A DNA stretch of 64,000 nucleotides, taken from positions 434,001 to 498,000 of the forward strand of contig NZ_BBRE01000001.1 in NCBI RefSeq assembly GCF_000975115.1. Reading direction: 5' to 3'. The notes under the pieces were generated by a model. That model worked only from the letters and a program-made list of their open reading frames with translations. It did not search any database and had not been told where the DNA came from. Both the position numbers and the translations under genes were made by a program. The stretch is from Demequina oxidasica (GTDB taxonomy: Bacteria > Actinomycetota > Actinomycetes > Actinomycetales > Demequinaceae). Each line of letters starts with the position of its first letter. Positions within the stretch are counted from its first letter, which is position 1. Of this stretch, positions 8,177 through 15,163 are shown piece by piece.

Positions 8177-8680
8177 ATGAGTATTTCAGCAGAGCAGATG
8201 AAGGGTGCCCCGGAATGGGCTACACGTTACGAAATGAACGACGACGACAGCGCGGGTTGGTTCGTGCGCGACCTGACAAGGCACGTTGACATGACGACGA
8301 TAGATGGAGCCGTCGGGGGTAGCGCGCAATTGGTTCTCGAGAACGGTAGGCCGTTCGTAGTCGATGGCCCCACGGGCGAGTCGTGGGCCGACCCCAGCGA
8401 ACTTCGCAAGCTCGCCGCGCACTTGCTCAACGCAGCAGACGAGTGGGACAAGATTCGCAACGCCGAGATGCGCCGCGAAATGGCAGGCAACCTCGCACGA
8501 TTAATGGACCAGCGCGGCGTGGACGTCGCCGGCCTCGCGGACAGAATGGAGATCAACGCGGAGCGCGTCGAGGCATGGCTCGACATGTCAAAGGAACTCA
8601 ATGTCACAGAAGTCGCGATCATCTGTCACATATTCGGCGTAGACCCGAGCGAAATGCTCCCCGCGCGATTCTCGTCCTGA
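8177..8680 (+). CDS. XRE/HTH-like protein of the ssrA element
   Basis: A 167-residue protein starting at ATG 8177 after GGAGG. The longer frame from 8006 has no ribosome binding site. The C-terminal about 65 residues (RREMAGNLARLMDQRGVDVAGLADRM, then VEAWLD, then EVAIICHIFGVDPSEML) follow the layout of a Cro/CI-type helix-turn-helix, though with weak conservation in the recognition helix. The N-terminal about 95 residues are unknown. The position opposite the ImmA-type protease suggests a repressor/anti-repressor pair, as in ImmR/ImmA; this is inference. Confidence 0.55.
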   Translation: MSISAEQMKGAPEWATRYEMNDDDSAGWFVRDLTRHVDMTTIDGAVGGSAQLVLENGRPFVVDGPTGESWADPSELRKLAAHLLNAADEWDKIRNAEMRREMAGNLARLMDQRGVDVAGLADRMEINAERVEAWLDMSKELNVTEVAIICHIFGVDPSEMLPARFSS

Positions 8681-8688
8681 CACGCAAA

Positions 8689-8729
8689 AACGCCCCGCTC
8701 GTGGCCTCAACGGCTACGGGCGGGGCGTT
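8689..8729. terminator. Bidirectional hairpin between convergent element genes
   Basis: Arms AACGCCCCGC (8689-8698) and GCGGGGCGTT (8720-8729) pair, and the inner CGTGGCC/GGCTACG pairs with one G-U. On the minus strand the hairpin is followed by TTTTT (complement of 8686-8690), so it is a good terminator for the 9632-8774 unit. Confidence 0.7.
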
Positions 8730-8773
8730 GTGCATCCAGTAGTTCACAGGGGGCGGGTCTAAGGTGTGATCCT

Positions 8774-9148
8774 CTAATCGTCACGAGTATCGGGAAAGAG
8801 ATGTCGGGTGATGATCACGAGGATGCCAATCACTTGAACAACGCTGGCCGCAAACCATGCACTAATCACCGTCGGACTTGCGTTAGCGCCCATCGTCCCT
8901 AAGTAATTGCTCAAAACAATGAAACTAGCAACGATCGTGGCTACAACAACAGGAATGGTGCTCCAGAAAACGATGCGGCGCCAGAGCGTGTTCTGCTTCT
9001 CCTGCTTCGCACGCTCCTCCTTGATCTTTTCGGCGGGAGTCTTTTCGACCCTGGTTTTATCCGTGGCTTGACCCACCAGGGACTCGTCGAGTTCTATGTC
9101 CCCGCTAAGATCGTCAACTGAGTACTCGTCGCCACCCGCACTAACCAA
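8774..9148 (-). CDS. Small two-TM membrane protein downstream of the ImmA-type protease
   Basis: A 124-residue protein. The N-terminal half is charged, with a Lys/Glu-rich segment (about 35-52, coiled coil likely). Two hydrophobic spans follow at about 57-82 and 92-113. The start is TTG 9148, overlapping the protease stop by 8 nt, which implies coupled translation. I do not recognise the family. Coupling to an ImmA/IrrE protease suggests a membrane partner or target in an immunity or stress module. Confidence 0.6.
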   Translation of the reverse strand: MVSAGGDEYSVDDLSGDIELDESLVGQATDKTRVEKTPAEKIKEERAKQEKQNTLWRRIVFWSTIPVVVATIVASFIVLSNYLGTMGANASPTVISAWFAASVVQVIGILVIITRHLFPDTRDD

Positions 9149-9632
9149 TTTCTAAGCCCAGTGACCTGCAACGCTGGAGCGCTGCGGCGCGACTGACGCC
9201 GAAGATACGCATAAGGTCCCGCACTCGCGCTCCATCTTCACACTCAGCTGTAAATTCTGTTGCGGGCATGAGGAGATTTGCCGCGAAGTGCTCTGCGTAC
9301 CATTCGTGCGCGTTGCGGAGTTGGCCGCGGTGCTCGACGAAGGAGAACTCAGTGTCGCCGCGCTCCCTACGTTCCCACCAGTGCCCGAGTTCATGAGCGC
9401 AAGTGAAATTTTGTCTAGTCTCGATCTCATCGCGATTCAAGTAAATACGGGCATTCGCGTTCGCTTCTTTGACAATCTTGCCCGAGACATCCGGCCCGAG
9501 GTTCGCAGTCCACACCTCGATCTGAAGCGCCTCAGCAATTCGCATGGGGTCCACGGGAAACTCGCCGTCCCAGAAGTCGTCCAACACCAGGTCAGCTGCT
9601 TCTCTCGCAACTTCCTTAATGAGTCTCGCCAT
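9141..9632 (-). CDS. ImmA/IrrE family metallo-endopeptidase
   Basis: A 163-residue protein with the zinc-peptidase motif HELGH at 80-84 and the downstream EWYAEHFAANLLMP helix that supplies the third ligand, both diagnostic of the ImmA/IrrE (DUF955) family. In mobile elements these proteases cleave a cognate XRE-type repressor to induce excision genes. ATG 9632 follows a strong AGGAGGTG; the frame upstream to 9710 lacks one. The XRE-like gene at 8177 is the obvious candidate substrate. Confidence 0.85.
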   Translation of the reverse strand: MARLIKEVAREAADLVLDDFWDGEFPVDPMRIAEALQIEVWTANLGPDVSGKIVKEANANARIYLNRDEIETRQNFTCAHELGHWWERRERGDTEFSFVEHRGQLRNAHEWYAEHFAANLLMPATEFTAECEDGARVRDLMRIFGVSRAAALQRCRSLGLEIG

Positions 9633-10020
9633 ACGTCCACCTCCTAGAACAATGTCAACATAGCACCTGCCAACTTGATGCATGCTCACCGAATCACAGT
9701 GCACTGACATTGGGGCCCCGATCTACAGCCTTGATGACGCGCCGGAGCAACCATCTTTCTCACTTTCAAGGCCAAGGCCTCTGCGGGTAGTTGCATTTCA
9801 TCCTTCAGATTGAATCAGGGCGATTCGTGCCGCGAGGTTGTCGCGCGCGAGGTCGCAGTCTGCGAGCTAACTTCTTCGACCCCCTAGAACGGGCTCTCGC
9901 GGACTGCACCCATTGCGGTGGGGGCTTACCGAACGCCGTGCCCTCATGGGGGAACGTAGTGGTTACGGCATCGTCGGGCACTGCGTTGCTGTTTTTTTCT
10001 TGGTGGAGAGAGATTGCTTA

Positions 10021-10140
10021 GTGCCTAGGGGTGAGCGCGTGCCCCCTGGGTGGGGTACCTACCCCCTGGTGTGAGACGAATGCTCATTTCAATCTGACAT
10101 CTCCGTGTGTGAAAGTCTCAGTGCCAGGGGTGAGCGCGTG
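10021..10140. repeat. Pair of 20-bp direct repeats 100 bp apart
   Basis: GTGCC(T)AGGGGTGAGCGCGTG occurs at 10021-10041 and, without the T, at 10121-10140. The core AGGGGTGAGCGCGTG (15 bp) is identical in both. Spacing is about 100 bp. Candidate iterons or regulator-binding sites. Confidence 0.6.
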
Positions 10141-10187
10141 GCAGAGAGCGTGCGGGGAGGGTGCCCAGGGGGTCATAAGCGACCGTG

Positions 10188-10226
10188 GTGGGCGTGCCGG
10201 TGCCTGCTCAACACCAACACGCCCAC
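10188..10226 (-). terminator. Weak hairpin after the last gene of the element operon
   Basis: A 9-bp inverted repeat GTGGGCGTG / CACGCCCAC just beyond the stop at 10232 on the minus strand. The loop is large (21 nt) and no clear T-run follows. Confidence 0.35.
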
Positions 10227-10231
10227 ACTGA

Positions 10232-11023
10232 CTAGCCTTGGCTCAGTAGTCCTGGTGCGGAGGCATAGGCCTGTCGGTTGACGCGCTCTTGTTCCGCGGC
10301 GTGGCGGTTGGTGAGCGTGACCCGCAGCTCCTGGCGTTCCTTGCGTCGCTCGGCGTACTCGGTGAACGTCGCGAGGGACAAGGGTCGCGCGTGCTGGGCG
10401 GGGATCAGCGCGTCCCACTTGCCGGGGTGTGCCTCGTCCTCGTGCGGGCCGGCGAGGATCAATGCGTCATATTCTGGGCTTAGCCGCGCGAGACCGGTCG
10501 CGAGGGCTAGGTGCTTCCAGGCCGTCACGACGTCCCCCAGCGTGACGAGAGCTTCCCTTGCTTCCGTCTGGGCCTGAATGTCTCCCAGTCGAGTGGAGTG
10601 GTCGTTGGCGAAGTCCTTGATGCCCAGCGCGCTTGCCTCCTGGATCCGCGCGTCGCATTCATCCACGATTGTCGCCATGCTTGCCACGATCTCATCGGCG
10701 CTGTTGGTGAGCGCCTCGAGCCGGATGCCGACTGCCTCGGTTGCGAGGTGCGTGGCGATGTCGGGCTGTGCGAGGTCGATGCGCGTCAGTAGATCTTTTA
10801 CCGTTGCGGATTTCGCGGGGTCCTTGCCTGCTGCCATCGCGTCGGAGACTGCTCGGGCTACCTCCGCACGGGTTGGCGGTGTCGCCATGGCGGTGAGCTT
10901 GTCGGCCCGCTCGGTCGCCTCGAGGTAGGCGCTGGACATCTTGAGTCCGACGCGGCTCACGTAGCTCTCGACCACGGTGATGTTCGCGTTTACTGCGTAA
11001 GAGTTGCTGGAAGTGATGCTCAT
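10232..11023 (-). CDS. Hypothetical 263-residue protein of the ssrA element
   Basis: ATG 11023 follows AGGAGAAG, so this start is preferred over the long upstream extension, which runs antisense-like through the WhiB gene in another frame. The protein is hydrophilic, mostly helical and has no signal peptide. The C-terminal third is charged (AERRKERQELRV and AAEQERVNRQ). I do not recognise the family. It ends the long minus-strand operon. Confidence 0.6.
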   Translation of the reverse strand: MSITSSNSYAVNANITVVESYVSRVGLKMSSAYLEATERADKLTAMATPPTRAEVARAVSDAMAAGKDPAKSATVKDLLTRIDLAQPDIATHLATEAVGIRLEALTNSADEIVASMATIVDECDARIQEASALGIKDFANDHSTRLGDIQAQTEAREALVTLGDVVTAWKHLALATGLARLSPEYDALILAGPHEDEAHPGKWDALIPAQHARPLSLATFTEYAERRKERQELRVTLTNRHAAEQERVNRQAYASAPGLLSQG

Positions 11024-11073
11024 GTGATTCTTCTCCTGGTGTGTTGTGGATGGTTGTGTAAATCGTTCGCCGG

Positions 11074-11232
11074 TCATGGCCTGCTCGCCTTCGCACCCTG
11101 ATTCGCAGGGCACGACGATTCGTGTTTCACAATGACTCTCGTGCCACCCTTGGCCGTCGCCATGATTAGCTGCGTTGCTTTGCAGTGATCGCAGCCGCCT
11201 AACATGGTGAACTGCGACGTTGGGTGAGTCAT
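11074..11232 (-). CDS. 52-residue zinc-finger-like protein
   Basis: ATG 11232 overlaps the WhiB stop as ATGA, and the frame ends at 11074. The protein has a CDHC pair (residues 14-17) and a C-terminal HESSC (37-41), giving CxxC...HxxxC, a plausible single zinc site. The same HES(S/T)CP signature ends the 41-residue protein encoded at 11668-11543, so the two are probably related. The overlap, the shared motif and the lack of any other gene in this gap support it being real. Confidence 0.6.
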   Translation of the reverse strand: MTHPTSQFTMLGGCDHCKATQLIMATAKGGTRVIVKHESSCPANQGAKASRP

Positions 11233-11546
11233 GATGCGATCGCCTCCGTGCTCGTCTCACGCGAGACTTGCCGACGCTGTGCCTCATTGAGGCCTCCGTA
11301 GATTCCGACCTCTTTCGGGTGGGCAATTCCGTACCGTTGGCACGGCTCCTTGACCGGGCACCGCGCACACTCTTCGGCGGCGAGTGTGGCCTCGGCTGGA
11401 TCGTCCGATGTCCAGAACGATGGAGGCAAGACATCGCCACTACGGCACGGCACCGGCTGACGTTCATGTGTGGACTCAATGAGGGCGTTCAGACTGCGCC
11501 AATCGGCCACGAGTGCCGGGGGCATTGGTTTGGGCATGTAGGTCAC
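11229..11546 (-). CDS. WhiB-like iron-sulfur regulator
   Basis: A 105-residue protein with the WhiB pattern: a first Cys in VPCRSGD, the CARCPVKEPC cluster giving C-x2-C-x5-C, and the downstream GIYGGL turn. The four cysteines bind an Fe-S cluster that senses redox or NO in this actinobacterial family, and many members work with the primary sigma factor. The start is GTG 11546, overlapping the preceding small gene as GTGA. WhiB copies on mobile elements are known from actinophages and ICEs, where they can control element genes or alter host expression. Confidence 0.8.
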   Translation of the reverse strand: MTYMPKPMPPALVADWRSLNALIESTHERQPVPCRSGDVLPPSFWTSDDPAEATLAAEECARCPVKEPCQRYGIAHPKEVGIYGGLNEAQRRQVSRETSTEAIAS

Positions 11547-11668
11547 GAGTCACCCCTGTAATAGGGGCACGTCGATTCGTGGGCGATGGTTACCACGAAA
11601 TAGCCGGGCCGGACCTTAGGAATCGGAGCGGATGCCCCACAATCTGGGCAAGTGATGCGGTCTACCAT
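11543..11668 (-). CDS. 41-residue zinc-finger-like protein
   Basis: ATG 11668 overlaps the end of the RepA-like gene (ATGGTAG), and the stop overlaps the WhiB GTG. It has CPDC near the N-terminus and HESTCPY near the C-terminus, the CxxC...HxxxC plan shared with the 52-residue protein at 11232. Being nested between two overlaps argues for a real, coupled gene. Confidence 0.6.
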   Translation of the reverse strand: MVDRITCPDCGASAPIPKVRPGYFVVTIAHESTCPYYRGDS

Positions 11669-12750
11669 TCCGCACTCCCATCTCGCGACCCCTCTATGTG
11701 TGTCCCATCTGTCCCGTTGTCCCATTCGGGATCTAGTAGTGAATCCATTGGGACACTTGGGACAGTGGGGACACATGCATACAGGCCCCGTCCGGACTTT
11801 GTGATGCGCCCCGCCTCTGCAAGCCGCGCGAGGTAGCGGCGAGCGTCGGGGACCTTGAGCGCTTCCTCGACTTGCTTAGGAGTAACTGGCTCGGCCCGTG
11901 CCGTCACGTACTCGACTATTTCCGTGGATCTATCTCCTAGACCCTCGATCGGCTTGAGTTGCTGCGCCATACGTGCCGCATCGGCCAGGCTGTTGCCGTC
12001 GAGCGTCCATCTGCCATCATCAGTAGTGACGGCATATTCAGACTCTGGCACGTCGCGTCCAGTGACTTTGAGCGTGCCCGCATTGCCGCCTCGAGTGCGC
12101 GCCAGGGTGACCGTGAAGTCTGCCGCACCGTTGAGGCCATTGGTGCCACTGGTCGAATCCATCCAGTCCTCACCGGCAGCCCGCTTGTTGGTGTGGTGGA
12201 CGACAATCAGGCAAGTGCCCGGCGCATTGTCCGCGAGTTCTTTCAGTTGCGAGCCGATCCGATAGTCACGGTTGTATGCGCCCTCGCCCGGCAAGGCGGG
12301 CGGCATGACCTTGCCCAAGGTGTCGAGCACCACGAGCGGGTTCTCGGTGCCGTAAACCTCGAGCCATGCAGCGATTGTCGGTGTGACCATTCCTGGCTTA
12401 GCGATAGTCAGGTAATGCAGATTCGCGGGTATTGACTCGCCCTCGCCAAGGAGGTGACGGGCGCGGGACTGCAGCCGCTTCTCGCCATCCTCGAGCGCGA
12501 GCATAAGCACCGGGCGGGGGTGCCCGGTGGCAACCTTGCCGAGCGCTGGGAGTCCTCCGGCGACCGCGAGAGCGATTCCGTAGGCGGCCCAGGACTTGCC
12601 GGTTTTGGGTGCTCCGGTGAAGATCCCGAAGCCCTCTGGAAGGATGCCGTGGACGGCCCACACGAGCGGATCGAACCGCATGGCATCCAATTGGTCGCCG
12701 GTACGAATATTCGCGAGCAGGTCGTTTTCGGTTGCGCTGAGTTTGCTCAT
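11662..12750 (-). CDS. RepA-like AAA (RecA-fold) ATPase
   Basis: A 362-residue protein. Walker A GAPKTGKS is at 46-53, Walker B in ENPLVVLDTLG near 135, and a HHTNKR segment near 190 resembles the sensor region of hexameric RepA/RadA-type helicases. The C-terminal about 60 residues look like a winged helix (STEIVEYVTARAEPVTPKQVEEAL). This type is common in phages, plasmids and integrative elements, where it supports replication or primase loading. ATG 12750 overlaps the previous stop as ATGA. An unrelated member of the same broad group lies in the second element at 62169. Confidence 0.75.
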   Translation of the reverse strand: MSKLSATENDLLANIRTGDQLDAMRFDPLVWAVHGILPEGFGIFTGAPKTGKSWAAYGIALAVAGGLPALGKVATGHPRPVLMLALEDGEKRLQSRARHLLGEGESIPANLHYLTIAKPGMVTPTIAAWLEVYGTENPLVVLDTLGKVMPPALPGEGAYNRDYRIGSQLKELADNAPGTCLIVVHHTNKRAAGEDWMDSTSGTNGLNGAADFTVTLARTRGGNAGTLKVTGRDVPESEYAVTTDDGRWTLDGNSLADAARMAQQLKPIEGLGDRSTEIVEYVTARAEPVTPKQVEEALKVPDARRYLARLAEAGRITKSGRGLYACVPTVPSVPMDSLLDPEWDNGTDGTHIEGSRDGSAEW

Positions 12751-13091
12751 GCGACGCCGCCAAGTTCGCCGATCTTGATCCACCAGTCACGCATACGCCG
12801 CGGTGTGGCCTTAATCTCGACTGATCGTGTAGCGATCAATCGCACCCATGCGTCGCGATCCACCGCGATTACTTTGGACGGCCTCGAATTGAGCGCAATT
12901 ACTTGGATGGGGATGGACGGAGGCAGCTCCTCGGCCGCCCGTAGTTGCATGGCAACATCCGTACGCGATGTATCGATACACGCGGTGAATGTCGCCGTAC
13001 TGGGCGGCGGCACCTCTGGTGAGTACGGACAACCGCAAAACATGCGCCCGTAGTTGTGAACTGTGCAGTAAGTGGGGGTGCCGATGCTCAC
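12747..13091 (-). CDS. Hypothetical 114-residue protein of the ssrA element
   Basis: It starts with GTG 13091 overlapping the HTH stop as GTGA, and ends overlapping the RepA-like start as ATGA. The N-terminus has three Cys and two His (CTVHNYG...CGCP), which could bind a metal. The rest is an alpha/beta mix without a motif I know. Its place between excisionase and RepA suggests a replication or control accessory. Confidence 0.55.
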   Translation of the reverse strand: MSIGTPTYCTVHNYGRMFCGCPYSPEVPPPSTATFTACIDTSRTDVAMQLRAAEELPPSIPIQVIALNSRPSKVIAVDRDAWVRLIATRSVEIKATPRRMRDWWIKIGELGGVA

Positions 13092-13306
13092 GCGCGATCA
13101 CCCGCTGAAACGAGGTCAATGCGAGTTACTGGGCGCATTGCTCGCTCGAGGTCGCGTTTGCGGATGCGTATTAGACGCTTCCCGATGCGATAGGCACGCA
13201 AGTCACCGTCGGCGATCATGCGCCGAATGGTGTCGGGGTGGCATTCCAGGAAGTGCGATGCCTTATTAATTGAGAATGTGTCTTGCTCTGGGAGCTCTGT
13301 GGACAT
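13088..13306 (-). CDS. Excisionase/MerR-type helix-turn-helix protein
   Basis: A 72-residue protein with the HTH_17/excisionase layout: FSINKASHFLECHPDTIRRMIADGDLRAYRIGKRLIRIRKRDLERAM, i.e. two helices and a wing with the ...GDLRAYRIG...IRKRDLE pattern. Xis-type proteins of this size bend att DNA to favour excision and often double as regulators. ATG 13306 with GAGG 9-12 nt upstream. It heads the long minus-strand operon, downstream of the integrase unit. Confidence 0.75.
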   Translation of the reverse strand: MSTELPEQDTFSINKASHFLECHPDTIRRMIADGDLRAYRIGKRLIRIRKRDLERAMRPVTRIDLVSAGDRA

Positions 13307-13396
13307 GGCGAAACCTCGCGGTTCCGGCGCTCTGCACGATTCCGGCTGCCTCCACAGGCGAGCAACTATTTTCAGTGTAGCCGATTAGATGTGAAA

Positions 13397-13849
13397 TTAC
13401 ATGAGCACGGGCGCTTTGGGGTGCCCAGGAGTGATTCCGGCAACTTCGTCGAGAACGGTTTGGGCGTTGAGCGTCGAGAAAACGTGGCGGCATGCGACGT
13501 CCATTCCCGCCTCGCTACCCCATTCGGCCAGACTAGCTACTTCAAACACATGGCCGGGCCAGTGCCGATTCCCATCCAGAGTGTTCTTAACGCGCGCAGT
13601 CTCTACGGATCGTGCCGCGTTGAGTCCCGGCGAATACTTGTAGTCCTCGGTCGCACAATAAACCGTGTCGGCCACGCTGTAGATAACTGCGAGTGCGCAT
13701 CCACGCTTGCACCGATAGCGCTGCAGGGTTGCTTTGTTGAGGTATCCCCCGTCGCGCAATGCGATGTAGAGCGAATCGGCGTTCATTTGCTCAGCCTGCG
13801 CCGCCTCGGCGAGTTGCCTTATGAAGTTCGGTTCGTTTGAGGCACTCAT
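13397..13849 (-). CDS. Hypothetical 150-residue protein coupled to the integrase
   Basis: ATG 13849 overlaps the integrase stop as ATGA, so it is cotranslated with int. The protein has a Cys pair (RCKRGC) and is otherwise an alpha/beta mix with no known motif. The longer frame from 14071 runs antisense-like inside int and is rejected. It may modulate integration, or simply be an element gene using int's promoter. Confidence 0.55.
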   Translation of the reverse strand: MSASNEPNFIRQLAEAAQAEQMNADSLYIALRDGGYLNKATLQRYRCKRGCALAVIYSVADTVYCATEDYKYSPGLNAARSVETARVKNTLDGNRHWPGHVFEVASLAEWGSEAGMDVACRHVFSTLNAQTVLDEVAGITPGHPKAPVLM

Positions 13850-15015
13850 GACTGCTCCCCTAATCCAAATACGCTCATGCGCGATGTGTTGCTGCGATCC
13901 CGGTCGAGACTTGCGTGCTGGTAGCGCATCGCGACCTCTGCACTTGTGTGACCGCCGCGATACATGAGCTCGGCAAGCGTTGCGCCTGTGCGCGCGTACT
14001 CGGTGAGACCGGTATGCCTTAGCGAATGGAATCGAAAGCCGGGGCGCACGGCCTCGCGGGCGGTACGCCATGCGAGGTCAAATGAGGACTGCGAAACCGG
14101 CACCGTGGGTTTGCCTTTGCGTGGGAGCACGGGTGCGTCATCCGGCGCGGGCGTGAAGCGCTCGAGGTGGTCGCGAATCATCGGAACCAGCTCATTGGGG
14201 ATGGATAACTCGCGCGCAGATCCGGCCTTGGGCGTCGTATAAGTCGGCGGCGTGGCCTTCGCGTTCCACTGTCGCGCAATGTTCACCGTCGCCCGCGGAG
14301 CGTCCTCGAGGTGACGGAAGTCGCGGCGCTGCAAGCCGAGCACCTCGCCCTGGCGCATCGCGCACCATGCTCCAAGCATCACGGATACGCGCAACGATTC
14401 CGGCACGGCGGTCGCCAGCGCCTCAACCTCTGCGGGGGTCGCGAGGTCGGAACGGGCTAGCCCTCGGTCGCGTCGCTTTCGGGTGGATTCGATATGCGCG
14501 GCGAATGGTGACGCGGTGATGCCGCCAGCGCCCGCGGATATGGCGGCGAGGAACATGGAGCGGGTCACGCGCGCGACGTTTGTCCACGCGCCGGGCGTTG
14601 CCTTGAGCTTGCCGAGCATTGTGTCAATGTCGGCGCTTGCAACGTCCATGAGCCGCATGTGGCCGATGGAGGGGACGATGTGCGCTTTCAAGGTCGAGCG
14701 ATAGGAGCGAATGGTAGCGGGGGTACGCCCTGCACCCTCAAGGCGTTCGATCCAGTCATAGCCCCACTGTGCGACCGTGGTCGCCTCCACAAGCTCCAGA
14801 ACGTCTTGGGACGCACGATTTTGGCGCATCGCTGACGGGGGGATGAATATCCCTCGCGCCATTTCTGACCGTGCGATCGCCATCGCCGCCTTAGCGTCGC
14901 CCAGCGTGTAATAGTTGCCAATCGAGTGCTGCTTACCACGCCAGTACAAGCGCACTCGGAACATGCCCTCTGCGGACACGTTTATGCCTCGAGGCATGCT
15001 CGCGGGCTTCGCCAT
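13846..15015 (-). CDS. int: Tyrosine recombinase/integrase
   Basis: A 389-residue phage-type integrase with an N-terminal arm-binding region (1-60), a SAM-like core-binding domain (about 75-170) and the catalytic domain. Visible active-site residues are R221 (AMRQGEVLG), H330 and R333 (FHSLRHT), H356 (GGHTS) and the nucleophile Y365 (MRYQH). ATG 15015 follows GGGGAGA, better than the 15069 start. It lies 150 nt from the ssrA att site, the usual place for the integrase of a tmRNA-targeted element. Confidence 0.9.
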   Translation of the reverse strand: MAKPASMPRGINVSAEGMFRVRLYWRGKQHSIGNYYTLGDAKAAMAIARSEMARGIFIPPSAMRQNRASQDVLELVEATTVAQWGYDWIERLEGAGRTPATIRSYRSTLKAHIVPSIGHMRLMDVASADIDTMLGKLKATPGAWTNVARVTRSMFLAAISAGAGGITASPFAAHIESTRKRRDRGLARSDLATPAEVEALATAVPESLRVSVMLGAWCAMRQGEVLGLQRRDFRHLEDAPRATVNIARQWNAKATPPTYTTPKAGSARELSIPNELVPMIRDHLERFTPAPDDAPVLPRKGKPTVPVSQSSFDLAWRTAREAVRPGFRFHSLRHTGLTEYARTGATLAELMYRGGHTSAEVAMRYQHASLDRDRSNTSRMSVFGLGEQS

Positions 15016-15130
15016 GACAATCTCCCCAACTCGCCGGTCTAACGCAAGTCTAGTCAATTGCACTGACATGCGGTACTGTGCGTACTAGTGCGACTTGCAC
15101 CAACAAGTGAATGTGCTGGTAACAGGGGAA

Positions 15131-15160
15131 AGCCCCTGGTACCCGAAGGCACCAGGGGCT
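15131..15160. repeat. Inverted repeat beside attR (arm site or terminator)
   Basis: AGCCCCTGGT (15131-15140) and ACCAGGGGCT (15151-15160) form a perfect 10-bp inverted repeat with a 10-nt loop. A further copy of ACCAGGGGCT lies at 7466-7475 inside attL. On the minus strand it follows ssrA and could terminate it; as repeats flanking the core in the circular form they could be integrase arm-binding sites. Confidence 0.6.
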
Positions 15161-15163
15161 CTA

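Larger units (their letters stand above)
9633..10231. other. Intergenic control region of the element with direct repeats
   Basis: About 600 bases without a supportable gene. It holds a 20-bp direct repeat at 10021/10121 and an interrupted GC-rich dyad around GGTACC at 10056. It lies between the protease unit's promoter and the 3' end of the long minus-strand operon, a likely place for regulatory or replication sites. Confidence 0.45.

Noticed and set aside
9791-10021. A 76-codon plus-strand frame in the element
   Set aside because: No Shine-Dalgarno and no protein-like pattern; overlaps the direct-repeat region.
10232-11479. A 415-residue reading frame on the minus strand
   Set aside because: Its N-terminal part lies over the WhiB and 52-residue genes in another frame. 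The Shine-Dalgarno and start at 11023 define the gene.
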